This document shows positions 35,797 to 44,549 of a stretch of 64,000 bases of DNA, in pieces. The stretch is taken from NCBI GenBank assembly GCA_963834725.1, contig CAWICN010000001.1, forward strand, positions 1,736,001 through 1,800,000, in the 5' to 3' direction. Under the pieces are notes generated by a model. That model worked only from the letters and a program-made list of their open reading frames with translations, was not told the origin of the DNA and did no database searches. Source of the stretch: PALSA-693 sp963834725 (GTDB lineage Bacteria > Actinomycetota > Acidimicrobiia > Acidimicrobiales > Palsa-688). Position numbers and translations under genes: made by a program. Numbering within the stretch: position 1 is the first letter of the stretch; each line of letters begins with the position of its first letter.

Positions 35797-36276
35797 CCCC
35801 GGACCCCCGGCGAAAGGGTCGCTTCAAGCGGAACCAAACGCCTCATACTGCCGCCCAGCATCGCACACCCAGCGGCACCCATTCCGGACCGATGGCCAGG
35901 GCGGGCGGATCGAACCGTTCGACCAGATCACGCCCCGGTTCCTGGCCTGCGGGTGGTGGACCAGCCCTGATCACCCCACCGCCAGACTGCCCGCATTCCG
36001 TAATGGGCGAATCATCGCAGGTGGGCTGTGCCCCGCTGAGATCCCCCAGCCCGGCCGATCTTGGTCCAAGCGGACATAAGCATGGGTGTTGGCCGTCATT
36101 CCGGGCCGGGTGGCCACTTCGTCGGCCCGGCGTTCGTCCCTTGTTGGCGGTAGGCGACTCCGCGAAGCCTCAAGATCTGCTGACCCATCCGACAGCTGTG
36201 ACGCCACCGGCCTGGCCGGCACCGGGCTGTCCGCCGGGGTCACGGGCTGGGCGGCGGCACGGGCTCGCCTGCCGGT
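35797..36276. other. 480-base intergenic region, no clear gene
   Basis: Arginine/proline-rich frames only. No promoter, RNA or repeat was recognised. Confidence 0.4.
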
Positions 36277-36921
36277 TCAGTGCGGGGTCAGGTGAATGAC
36301 GCCGACGCTGTGGAGTCCGTCCAGGATGAGTTGGACGGCCAGGGCGGCCAGAAGGATGCCGAAGACCTTCTCGGTGATGAGCATGCGGCTCTCATCGAGA
36401 TGGTCGCTGACTCGGTTGGCCCAACGGAACACGGCGACGTCCAGCCCGAGCACCACGCCCACCAGGACCACCACGATGGCGAACACGGCCACCGAGTCGG
36501 CCTCGGCGGAGAGGGTCACCAGGGTCACGATGCCGGCCGGGTTGAGCAGGTAGGGGACCGCCAGCGGGAAGGTGGCGACCCGCAGCGGATCGCGTCCCTT
36601 TATGGCCTGACTCTCCTTTGGTTCGCCGGCGCCGAGCACCATGGTGATGGCGATGATGACCAGGATGAGCCCGCCGGCGACCGAGAGCGACCCGGTCGAG
36701 AAGTGCAGCAGTCGGGCCAGCAGCTCGCCCAGTCCGACCAGCAGGAGCGAGACCACGCCGGCGGTGGTGATCATCTTGCGGACGACGAGGGCCTTCGTCT
36801 TGGTGTCGAGGGCGGCGGTGATCTCCACGAACGGCACCAGGGCGATCTTGGGTCCCACCCCGATCAACAACAGCAGGAACGTGTCGATCACAAAGTACAG
36901 GTCAATCGACGTGTAGTTCAT
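36277..36921 (-). CDS. MarC-family integral membrane protein
   Basis: A 214-residue protein with six predicted helices: FLLLLIGVGPKIALVPFVEI, MITTAGVVSLLLVGLGELLA, SVAGGLILVIIAITMVLGAG, PLAVPYLLNPAGIVTLVTLS, VAVFAIVVVLVGVVLGLDVA and a C-terminal helix. The NPAG motif and first-helix GPK are family marks. MarC proteins are of unknown function despite an old link to antibiotic resistance. It is divergent from the reductase-like gene at 37081. Confidence 0.88.
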   Translation of the reverse strand: MNYTSIDLYFVIDTFLLLLIGVGPKIALVPFVEITAALDTKTKALVVRKMITTAGVVSLLLVGLGELLARLLHFSTGSLSVAGGLILVIIAITMVLGAGEPKESQAIKGRDPLRVATFPLAVPYLLNPAGIVTLVTLSAEADSVAVFAIVVVLVGVVLGLDVAVFRWANRVSDHLDESRMLITEKVFGILLAALAVQLILDGLHSVGVIHLTPH

Positions 36922-37080
36922 GTGGGCGTCTTGTTCGCCTGCGTCGTTATCGCCGTGCCAGGGCCGGGTTTCGCCGCTGGTCTAGCCGGAATTGGTCGCA
37001 GCCCATAGTTTCCACCGTGCCGCCGACGCTACCCGCCGGGAGGGGGGAGGAGCGCCCGCACCGCCCGTATACTCGCGGCG

Positions 37081-38529
37081 ATGGCCTCCTCGAGCCGGGA
37101 CAGCCTCGATGTGGTGGTCATCGGAGGGGGTCCAGCCGGTGTCATCGCCGCGCTGCGGGCGGCGCGGCTGGGAGCCCGAACGGCGCTGATCACCAGTGCC
37201 GGGCTGGGCGGAACGGCCGCCGCCGACGGGCCGGTTCCGGTGCGCACCCTGGCGCACGCGGCGCGGCTGATCCGCGAGACTAGGCAACTGCCCCGCTACG
37301 GCATCACCGCCGGTGAACCCGCCCTCGACTACCCCCGGTTGGTGGAACGCGTCCGCGAGGTCACCGCCGACGTACGGGCCCACTCGGTGCTGGACGAAGA
37401 GCTCCAGCAGTCGGGGGTGGCCATCCACGAGCACGCCGGGGCGGCCCGGTTCATCGACCCGCACCTGATCCAAAGCGCCCAGGCACCAAGGCTCCGCGCC
37501 GAGAAGTTCATCATCTGCACCGGCGGCATGGCCCGCCGACTGGACCTGCCCGGCTTCGACCTGACCTGCACCCACAGCGACGCCTGGAGTTTCTCCTCGG
37601 CTCCGCCCTCCATGCTGGTGATCGGCGCCGGCGCCACCGGTGTGCAGGTCGCCTCGATCTTCAACGCCTTCGGGTCACAAGTGACACTGTTCGAGGCCGC
37701 ACCACGCATCCTGATGAGCGAAGACCACGACGTCGCCGCCGCCGTCAGCGCCGCCTTACAAGCGTCGGGGATCCGGGTCCTGGAGCAGGCCGGGATCATC
37801 GAGCGTTTCGAGTCCTGCCCCGCCGGCGTCCGGCTGATCTACACCACACCCGACACCCCAGAGCACATCGAGGCCACGGTGGCGGTGGTGGCGGCCGGAT
37901 GGGTCGCCAACACCGCCGGACTCAACCTGGCCGCCGCCGGGGTGGAGACCGACCAGCGCGGCTACCTGCGGGTGGACTCCCAGCTTCGCACCACCGCCCC
38001 CCACATCTTCGCCGCCGGCGACATCACCGGGCACGTCATGGTCGTCCACGAGGCCGCCCGCGAAGGCTACCTGGCGGCCACCAACGCCGTGCTCGGCAGC
38101 ACCACCGCCCTGCCCGCCGACGTCAGCCCCATCGGCAGCTTCACCGACCCCGAATACGCCTCGGTCGGAGTCACCGAGGCCACCGCCCGCAACAGCCGCG
38201 ACGTGATCGTCACCACCGAGCGTTTCGACGCCCTGGCCCGACCGATCATCGACGGCCGGCCCACCGGCTTCTGCAAACTGGTCGTCGACCGAGAGCTGCA
38301 CACCATCCTCGGCTGCCACATCGTGGGCGAGCGCGCCGTCGAGCTGGCCCAACTGGCCGCGATCGCCATGGCCTCGGGCATGACAGTCCAGCAGCTCGCC
38401 CTGGTCCCGTTCTCCTTCCCCACCTACGCCAACGCCATAGGGCGCGCCGCACTCAAAGCCGCCCGCACCCTCGAACCGGTCACGCGAAGGCCAGACGATG
38501 ACCTTCCGCTTCAAGCCGACATCGGTTGA
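37081..38529 (+). CDS. Flavoprotein of the disulfide-reductase fold lacking the redox cysteines
   Basis: A 482-residue FAD/NAD(P)-binding protein with the class I pyridine-nucleotide disulfide reductase order: VVVIGGGPAGVIAALRAARL, second Rossmann motif SMLVIGAGATGVQVASIFNA, FAD motif HIFAAGDITGHVMVVHEAAR, and a dimerisation domain (PIGSFTDPEYASVGVTEATA). At the place of GGTCLNVGCIPSK it has GGTAAADGPVPVRTL, so both active-site cysteines are absent. The C-terminal His-Glu dyad is replaced by FSFPTYANAI. It is therefore not a lipoamide, mercuric or glutathione reductase; a transhydrogenase-, quinone- or F420-type role is possible. Confidence 0.85.
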   Translation: MASSSRDSLDVVVIGGGPAGVIAALRAARLGARTALITSAGLGGTAAADGPVPVRTLAHAARLIRETRQLPRYGITAGEPALDYPRLVERVREVTADVRAHSVLDEELQQSGVAIHEHAGAARFIDPHLIQSAQAPRLRAEKFIICTGGMARRLDLPGFDLTCTHSDAWSFSSAPPSMLVIGAGATGVQVASIFNAFGSQVTLFEAAPRILMSEDHDVAAAVSAALQASGIRVLEQAGIIERFESCPAGVRLIYTTPDTPEHIEATVAVVAAGWVANTAGLNLAAAGVETDQRGYLRVDSQLRTTAPHIFAAGDITGHVMVVHEAAREGYLAATNAVLGSTTALPADVSPIGSFTDPEYASVGVTEATARNSRDVIVTTERFDALARPIIDGRPTGFCKLVVDRELHTILGCHIVGERAVELAQLAAIAMASGMTVQQLALVPFSFPTYANAIGRAALKAARTLEPVTRRPDDDLPLQADIG

Positions 38530-38614
38530 GGCGCCAAGACCCGGTTTACTGACCGAAATGCGACAAGTGGCCGCCAAGGCCACCGAACTGATCCTCAAGG
38601 ACGCGGCGCGCTAA
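38498..38614 (+). CDS. Possible small protein after the flavoprotein gene
   Basis: An ATG at 38498 behind GAAGG opens a 38-residue frame (MTFRFKPTSVEAPRPGLLTE, then a lysine/alanine helix ending LILKDAAR) that overlaps the end of the flavoprotein gene by 32 bases. Overlap and ribosome site suggest coupling, but such short frames often occur by chance. No family was recognised. Confidence 0.3.
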   Translation: MTFRFKPTSVEAPRPGLLTEMRQVAAKATELILKDAAR

Positions 38615-38857
38615 GCCTGAGGTTTAATCGCAAGCTAAGAAGACCACGTCAATCGTCAGCCCGAACACGAAAAGCGGTCGCTGTGGTACCAGCGGGCGGT
38701 TCTGATACGGCTGTTGCCAGCAAGCGGCTGACAGACGGCATTCCTGAATTAAACAAAACCAGACCCGTCGAAACTATTGCCCATTCACCTCTGTCGGGAG
38801 TAAAACACAGAGTCAGCGGGTGGATGAGCCAGCCGCTGTGCTGATAGGAGGGGAAGT

Positions 38858-39340
38858 ATGCGGAAGCTGCTACTCGTGACGGCACTTGTCGTTGCGGTGC
38901 TCACCGTCTCGCCAGCGCTCGCTTCAGCGAGCCCGTCGAGTGGGATCGAACATTTCAAGATAGTCACCGTCAACAACCAGCCGGGCGCCGTCTTCGCCCA
39001 CGGCGTATTCAACGCCGGCGGGACAGACTACTCCCGTACCAATCGCGATTTGTTCGTCTTCCCCAACGGAGCCTTTACCGCCCGTCACCCATCTAGCCAG
39101 TCGACAGTGGTCTCGCAGTCCTCCAACCCCAACACGTGTGCCTTCACGATTGTCATCACAGGGCCGTACACCCTTACCAACGGTTACGGGGCATACCAGG
39201 GCATTTCCGGCTCGGGGACCTATGTGGTCACGGTGCACGGCATCGCCCCGCGCAAGGCGAACGGACAATGCGCTCCGAACGCCCCGCCTGTCACTCAGAC
39301 TTCGACAGTGCTCGCCTCGGGACCTGTCTCGTTTAAATAG
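38858..39340 (+). CDS. Secreted hypothetical protein
   Basis: A 160-residue protein with an evident signal peptide (MRKLLLVTALVVAVLTVSPA then LASASP) and a ribosome site GATAGGAGGGG. The mature part is rich in Ser, Thr, Gly and Asn and alternates in strand-like fashion (FAHGVFNAGGTDYSRTNRDL, SNPNTCAFTIVITGPYTLTN, GYGAYQGISGSGTYVVTVHG), suggesting a small beta-barrel such as the allene-oxide-cyclase/dirigent-like fold. Two cysteines could form a disulfide. Function unknown. Confidence 0.75.
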   Translation: MRKLLLVTALVVAVLTVSPALASASPSSGIEHFKIVTVNNQPGAVFAHGVFNAGGTDYSRTNRDLFVFPNGAFTARHPSSQSTVVSQSSNPNTCAFTIVITGPYTLTNGYGAYQGISGSGTYVVTVHGIAPRKANGQCAPNAPPVTQTSTVLASGPVSFK

Positions 39341-39586
39341 CGAACGCCACGCCCATATCGCGTTGATGTGGGGGCCGCTTTGGAAGTGAGCGCCTCAGGG
39401 TGCGCGGCAACGCTCGGTCGCAGTGGCCGGGCGCTGCCGCTGTACCTTCGGCGAGCGTCCCCATGATAGCGACCCCACGACCTCGACGCCAGCCGCGGAA
39501 ACGGGACGCGCGATCTGGGACGAACGGCTTGGGCCTGACCCTATCCCGTCGTCTGGACGAGCCGGCGATGGACAAAATACGCATGG
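39341..39586. other. Intergenic region, no gene seen
   Basis: About 250 bases; nothing recognised. Confidence 0.4.
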
Positions 39587-39808
39587 TCAGTTGGATTGAG
39601 TCCTGGTTGGACGATCGCCGTCTTCTGTGACGGTGACTAGGCCAGTCACGAACTGCTTGAAGTTCTCGTTGGTGAAGGCGAGTCGAGCGACCACCCGGCC
39701 GCGTGATTGGTCGTCCGTCGATCCCAGGATCTCGACGAGGATTTGGTCGTTCTCTTTCTGGCAGAGCATGAGTGCGCTTGCCTGAAGCAGCTGCAGGTCA
39801 GCGGGCAC
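39587..39808 (-). CDS. Small hypothetical protein
   Basis: A 73-residue frame from a GTG at 39808 with AAGG upstream: MPADLQLLQASALMLCQKEN, QILVEILGSTDDQSRGRVVA, RLAFTNENFKQFVTGLVTVT. The composition is balanced and unlike the arginine-rich shadow frames around it, so a real small gene is plausible. No family was recognised. Confidence 0.4.
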   Translation of the reverse strand: MPADLQLLQASALMLCQKENDQILVEILGSTDDQSRGRVVARLAFTNENFKQFVTGLVTVTEDGDRPTRTQSN

Positions 39809-40142
39809 AAGGACGTCGCCTTGGGGCCCTTGGCCCTGTTGTCGGCGAGACGGGCGAGGAGCGGCGATGAGGTCTCGCCGCTAGATCGGCTCTGCTGGCG
39901 AGGAAGCCAAATTCCACTCGCCCTGCCGCACGATCCACTGGTGTCGTATTGGGGGCTCCCCCGCGGCAGGTAGCAGAGTCTGCTCTGCCGCAAGCGAATC
40001 GGCGCTGCCCGAGGCGCGAGGCAGGGAAAGCTACGGATCCTCCATGAGGGGCACCGCGATAAGCAAGACGCTGTAGCTGTCGTGGGTGACGGGAAGGCCG
40101 CAGGAGGCGGAGGCGGGGGTGGTCGGCGGTGCCACAGCCGTT
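39809..40142. other. Region before the group II intron, no clear gene
   Basis: About 330 bases. One plus-strand stretch reads LPHDPLVSYWGLPRGR and one minus-strand stretch reads THDSYSVLLIAVPLMEDP; both resemble protein ends but have no starts. This is probably mobile-element debris. Confidence 0.35.
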
Positions 40143-41150
40143 GTGCGTTGCGGCGCCTGGGCGTGGTGGCGCTCCTCGCCCCTCTGTTCGATCGGCGCTG
40201 AGGAATGGGAGGAGCCGCCCCCGCAGCCGGCAGAAGGGCCCGTCACCACCGCTCTCTGCGTCGGATCATGTTGCGTCCTGGAAGCTGGACCAACCCAGCG
40301 GGTGCGAGTCCCGTCCGGGTAAGTGCCGGAACGCCCGGTAGCAGGCCCCGGTTCGTTGCTGAGAGGCGGCGGGCTGAGCGGGGTGTCGAAAGCCTCTTTG
40401 GAGGGAGCAAGCGTGTGGGCCGTAGGACCACCCGGTCCGAGCCCTGCAGCCTCGTCAGATTCACAATGGGGGAGCCGAGCCGTTCATGTCACGGTGAAGG
40501 CCCATGTCCGACCTGTTGGCCAGTTCCGGAGATGCCCTTGGTCGGGTCCCCTCGGGGTACGGGGAGCGGCACGCACGCACGGGTTGGGTCGGAACAGGAG
40601 AGGCCCGTCTGGCCAGCCTTGTCAGCAAAGACCGGTGGTATAACCAGTGGTGAAGTCCGCCGGAGGTCAGCGGGAGTCCGACGGGGTCGTAGTAGCTGGG
40701 AGGGTGTTGTCTGCCCGAGTACCAGGGAAGGGCCCCGACTTCGGTCAGGCCGGTGAAGTGGGTAAGCGTGAGGGCATGGCGGGGACCGCCCCGTCCAATT
40801 TCCCTCAGGGGCGTCATGTGCCCCTGGTTAAAGTGCGACAACTGCAGAACTGGCTATGGGCTGCGGCCAAGCAGTCTCCGGGTCGGCGTTTCCACGCCCT
40901 GTATGACCGCATCTACAGGAGTGACGTCCTGTGGGAGGCGTGGGAGCGGGTCCGGGCTAATCGTGGCGTGGCTGGGGTGGATGGAATGACCTTGGCTGCG
41001 GTGGAGGCCTATGGGGTGGAGCGGATGCTCGCCGAGCTCCAGGAGAGCCTTCGTGCAGGCGTGTACCGTCCGGCGCCGGTGCGCCGGGTGGAGATACCAA
41101 AGCCTGACGGGTCGAAACGCCGGTTGGGGATTCCAACGGTCCCGGCATAG
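40143..41150 (+). mobile_element. Group II intron, 3'-truncated
   Basis: The 5' end is placed at GTGCG (40143), about 500 bases before the protein start, as in other actinobacterial introns. Conserved ribozyme blocks are GGTGCGAGTCCCGTCCGGG and CCCGGTAGCAGGCC. The encoded reverse transcriptase stops early and no domain V or VI follows, so the intron cannot splice or move by itself. A related 5' fragment lies at 7.5 kb on the other strand. Confidence 0.65.
40650..41150 (+). pseudogene. Group II intron reverse transcriptase/maturase, N-terminal fragment
   Basis: About 166 residues: the family N-terminus KSAGGQRESDGVVVAGRVLS, then LWAAAKQSPGRRFHALYDRI, YRSDVLWEAWERVRANRGVA, GVDGMTLAAVEAYGVERMLA and RRVEIPKPDGSKRRLGIPTV (RT domains 0-2). 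The next expected residues, RDRVVQ, are replaced by PA and a stop at 41148, before the catalytic YADD box. It is truncated and inactive. The break point is followed within ten bases by the start of a different element gene. Confidence 0.8.
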
Positions 41151-41157
41151 GGCCCGT

Positions 41158-41360
41158 ATGTCCAAGTCGAGCCCGGTTTCGGACTCGATCGTCGTCACTC
41201 ATCCGTTCCATCCACTGGCCGGTCAGCGCCTGACGGTTCTTTTCGAGAAGGCCCGTCCGGGGGCGGAGCGTGTGCTGGTTTGCGAGGGTGGCCCGGCGGG
41301 CCGGGTGACCCTTCAAGTCGGCTGGACCGACCGTGCTTTGGATCCGTTGGCTCATCGTCT
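41158..41360 (+). pseudogene. DUF5372-like mobile-element accessory protein, truncated
   Basis: From the ATG at 41158 the frame reads VVTHPFHPLAGQRLTVLFEK, RVLVCEGGPAGRVTLQVGWT and DRALDPLAHRL. This resembles DUF5372 proteins, small accessory genes found between recombinase or transposase genes (typical THPFHPLAG and AWTDR motifs). At about 41360 the sequence changes to the antisense of thiC, so it is cut there; the open frame runs on to 41433 without family residues. It marks the element that destroyed the thiC 3' end. Confidence 0.55.
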
Positions 41361-42725
41361 TCGTCCCAGGCCTGTACGCCGGGATGGCCTTTGGCCAGGT
41401 CGGCGGCGTGGGCGGCGATCTTGTATGAGATGACCCCGGTCTTGACGTCATCACGATCGGGTAGCCCGAGGTGCTCTTTGGGTGTGACGTAGCACAGCAG
41501 GGGGGTGCCGTACCAGCCGATCATCGCCGCGCCGATCGCGGAGGTGATGTGGTCGTAGCCGGGCGCGATGTCGGTGGTGAGCGGGCCGAGGGTGTAGAAG
41601 GGGGCCTCGTCGCACAGCTCGAGCTGCAGGTCCATGTTCTCTTTGATCTTGTGCATCGGCACGTGCCCGGGGCCTTCGATCATGACCTGCACGTCGCGGT
41701 CCCGAGCCACCCGGCCGAGTTCGCCCAATGTCTCCAGCTCGGCCAGCTGTGCGTCGTCGTTGGCATCGGCGATCGATCCGGGCCGCAGGCCGTCGCCGAG
41801 GGAGAAGGTGACGTCGTAGGCCCGGAGGATGTCGCAGAGCTCGCCGAAATGGGTGTGGAGGAAGTTCTCCTGGTGAGCCAAGCACCACGCCGCCAGGATC
41901 GACCCGCCCCGGCTGACGATCCCGGTTTGGCGCCTGGCGGTGAGCGGGATGTATCGCAGCAGCACGCCGGCGTGGACGGTCATGTAGTCGACACCCTGTT
42001 CGCACTGCTCGATGACGGTGTCCCGGTAGGCCTCCCAGGTGAGGTCCTCGGCCTTGCCGTTGACCTTGTCGAGCGCCTGGTAGATCGGTACGGTACCCAC
42101 CGGCACCGCGCTGTTTCGGATGATCCACTCCCGGGTGGTGTGAATGTTGCACCCGGTGGACAGATCCATCACCGTGTCGGCGCCCCAGCGGGTCGCCCAT
42201 CGCATCTTCTCGACCTCGTCATCGATGGACGACGCCACCGCCGAGTTGCCGATGTTGGCGTTGATCTTTACCAAGAAGCGCCGCCCGATCACCATCGGCT
42301 CCGCCTCGGGATGGTTGCAGTTGAGCGGGATGACCGCCCGCCCCGCCGCAACCTCGTCGCGCACCAGTTCGACAGCGAGGCCCTCGCGCAAGGCGATGAA
42401 CTCCATCTCCGGGGTGATCTCACCTCGACGGGCGTACGCCAGTTGGGTCGCCGCCCGCTCACCGACAGCGCCGCGGGGACGACGGCCCGACCCAGTGAAA
42501 ATCTCGTCCAGGTTGCGGCGATCCCCGGCCCGGGGGCGTCCATTGTCCTCTGGGCGAGGCGGCCGCCCGTCGTATTCTTCGGTGTCGCCGCGCTCGGCAA
42601 TCCAGGCGTCGCGCAGGGCCGGCAGACCCCCGAACGATGTCGGCGGTAAAGCCCGGATCGGTGTAAGGCCCGCTAGTGTCGTAAAGAACAACCGCATCCC
42701 CGCTCGCTAGCAGCACTTCGCGCAT
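41360..42725 (-). pseudogene. thiC: Phosphomethylpyrimidine synthase ThiC, 3'-truncated with one frameshift
   Basis: ThiC converts aminoimidazole ribotide to the thiamine pyrimidine by radical SAM chemistry. The core is well kept: VVLYDTSGPYTDPG, NCNHPEAEPMVIGRRFLVKI, MDLSTGCNIHTTREWIIRNS, DYMTVHAGVLLRYIPLTARR, VMIEGPGHVPMHKIKENMDL and VISYKIAAHAADLAKGHPG. A frameshift sits in the C5 run 42627-42631. After VQAWDE (about 41362) the protein is replaced by unrelated sequence, so the C-terminal C-x2-C-x4-C motif that holds the 4Fe-4S cluster is missing. GSRADVRVP precedes Met-42725 in frame, so the natural start lies upstream. Confidence 0.85.
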
Positions 42726-42854
42726 CGGGACCCGAACATCGGCTCGAGAGCCGATCAGAGAGTCCTACGGCTCCCAGTTTCGGCCCCTCTCGACCCGGTC
42801 CGAGCACCCCGAGCAGTGATCGAGGACGAACCTACATTCGCAATAGTCATCAGC

Positions 42855-42943
42855 TCTCCCTACGCCGGCATTACCCAGTCAGGTTCATACGGTCGACGGC
42901 CCTAGCCGTCCTCTCAGCCCGCTCGGAGCGAACTCCCGATCAG
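42855..42943 (-). ncRNA. TPP riboswitch (THI element)
   Basis: The minus strand contains the conserved parts of the thiamine pyrophosphate aptamer in order: GGGCTGAGAGG, a variable stem, ACCTGACTGGGTAATGCC and GGCGTAGGGAG. The spacing is normal. It lies about 130 bases upstream of thiC and would turn its expression off when TPP is high. The sensor looks intact although its target gene has lost its 3' end. Confidence 0.9.
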
Positions 42944-42950
42944 TCCAGAC

Positions 42951-43434
42951 GATAGTACGCCCGTCCGCGCCACCCGACACCAAGGACCCGACGGGCTCTC
43001 CTCGAGTCCCAGCTCGGCGCGCCCCGAATCGGGCTCACGAGGCGTGGCGTGACGATAACAGGCGCTTCGGATCCGAGCTGGCATGTCCGGCGGCCACCGT
43101 CGACTGATGGCAGAAACGTGCCCCCTAACGCTCAGCCCACTGGCAACCAGGACTGCCCGGATTACGCGGAATTCCGCGTAAGGAGGGCACTTTTCGGTCG
43201 CGATACTGGGACGGCTCCGACGAACGTTTGGTGGCAGCTGGGAGGGGGGTGAGCATGCTGTCCCGCTGCGGCGGGCCTGCTCGGTGCACATGAGGGGCAC
43301 TTCTTCAACGCGTCAGTTGGTTGGGGATTGAAGGACCTCGATGTCTTGGGGCACGTGGGTGCCGTCCCCGGTCGGTGCCCCGACCGCGGAGCACTTCGAG
43401 GCAACCATCACCGGGCCGAGCGATACTGGGGGCC
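42951..43434. other. 480-base intergenic region with a 20-bp palindrome
   Basis: No convincing protein-coding frame. It contains the perfect palindrome at 43162-43181, followed by AAGGAGGGCAC. Short frames on both strands read PDYAEFRV or similar across the palindrome. Confidence 0.4.
43162..43181. repeat. Perfect 20-bp palindrome
   Basis: TTACGCGGAA followed directly by its reverse complement TTCCGCGTAA. No spacer. It may be an operator or a recombinase site; no neighbouring gene within 250 bases explains it. Confidence 0.6.
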
Positions 43435-43659
43435 ATGAGACAGCGCCTCAGCGCCGCCCAGGTAGCCGAGCTCGCCGAGCTGCTCGACGACGCGCCAAGG
43501 CGATCCGGCGTCGTCGAGGAGGTATTGCAAGCGGCGGCCGAAGGCCGAGGGATGACGCTGCTGCTGACTGACCGTAGTTGCCGATCGGGCAGGCGTGCGA
43601 GCACGGGAGCCGCCCGTGGTGAGGCCGACGCGGACGTCGAGTCGGGCCGGCAGCAGTGA
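43435..43659 (+). CDS. Small hypothetical protein coupled to an ankyrin protein
   Basis: 74 residues from the ATG at 43435: RQRLSAAQVAELAELLDDAP, RRSGVVEEVLQAAAEGRGMT, LLLTDRSCRSGRRAST. The first part is helical and resembles small antitoxin-like or DNA-binding proteins, but no family is certain. Its stop overlaps the start of the ankyrin gene (GTGA), so the two are co-translated. Confidence 0.45.
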   Translation: MRQRLSAAQVAELAELLDDAPRRSGVVEEVLQAAAEGRGMTLLLTDRSCRSGRRASTGAARGEADADVESGRQQ

Positions 43660-44366
43660 GCGGACCGGCCGATGTCGCCGACGCTGTCGTATCGGCCATC
43701 CACTCGGGCGATATCGCAGGGCTGCGCCAACTCCTCAACGACCATTCCGGCGTCGCGTCGGCACCGCTCGGCGGCAGGTACAAGTCTCGGACCCCGCTGC
43801 ATGCGGTCACCGACTGGCCCGGGTACTTCCCCAACGGCCCGGAGATTGTGGGGCTGCTGGTCGAGGCCGGCGCCGACCCCAACGCCCGCCAACCTGGGGA
43901 GGAAACACCTCTTCACTGGGCCGCGAGCAGCGACGATTGGCATGTCGCGGCTGCGCTAATCGATGCCGGAGCGGACATCAACGCGCCCGGCGGGTCGATC
44001 GGCAGCCCGCTCGCGAACGCCGTCGGGTACGGCTGTTGGGACGTGGCTCGGCTCCTTGTGGCGCGCCGTGCCGACGTCGACCAGCCGTGGATAGCGGCTT
44101 CGTTGGGCTTGCTCGACCGGCTCGCTCAGCTCCTTGGTGACAGCCCATCTTCGGAGCAGGTGTCCCAAGCGTTCTGGCACGCCTGCTCTGGAGGGCAACG
44201 TCGCGCCGCCGAGTACCTATTGGGCCGCGGGGCCGACCTCAGCTGGGTCCCCGACTACGCCAAAGGCACACCGCTCGACGCCGCCACCGGAGAAGGAACC
44301 CAGCGTGAGAACCTCATCGGGTGGCTTCGCGATAATGATGCCCGCCGCGCGGAATCTGACGGCTGA
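43656..44366 (+). CDS. Ankyrin-repeat protein
   Basis: A 236-residue protein with about five ankyrin repeats: VVSAIHSGDIAGLRQLLNDH, SRTPLHAVTDWPGYFPNGPE then IVGLLVEAGADPNARQPGEE, TPLHWAASSDDWHVAAALID then AGADINAPGGSIGSPLANAV, ARLLVARRADVDQ, and AAEYLLGRGADLSWVPDYAK. Ankyrin stacks mediate protein binding; no enzymatic domain or signal peptide is present. It starts by overlap with the small gene upstream, which could be its partner. Confidence 0.87.
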   Translation: MSGPADVADAVVSAIHSGDIAGLRQLLNDHSGVASAPLGGRYKSRTPLHAVTDWPGYFPNGPEIVGLLVEAGADPNARQPGEETPLHWAASSDDWHVAAALIDAGADINAPGGSIGSPLANAVGYGCWDVARLLVARRADVDQPWIAASLGLLDRLAQLLGDSPSSEQVSQAFWHACSGGQRRAAEYLLGRGADLSWVPDYAKGTPLDAATGEGTQRENLIGWLRDNDARRAESDG

Positions 44367-44549
44367 AAACACGGCGGACCCCGCCGTACGAGGCCGGGAG
44401 GCTCTTGAGTTTGGGGATCTTCGCCGCGCCTTTCCCCACCGAGCGAAATTTCCAGGATCGGCTTGCAACGCTGATACACGATGACTCTGCCGACCCGTAA
44501 ACGTCTGATGGACGACAGAGTGTCGCCGGACTGCGAGAAGGGAGACGCA

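Noticed and set aside
37756..38598. Glycine-rich minus-strand frame that could pass for a PE-PGRS-like protein
   Set aside because: It is the mirror of the alanine-rich flavoprotein gene; composition follows from the opposite strand.
41471..42649. Plus-strand frame of 392 codons
   Set aside because: Antisense shadow of thiC, whose minus-strand reading is unmistakable.
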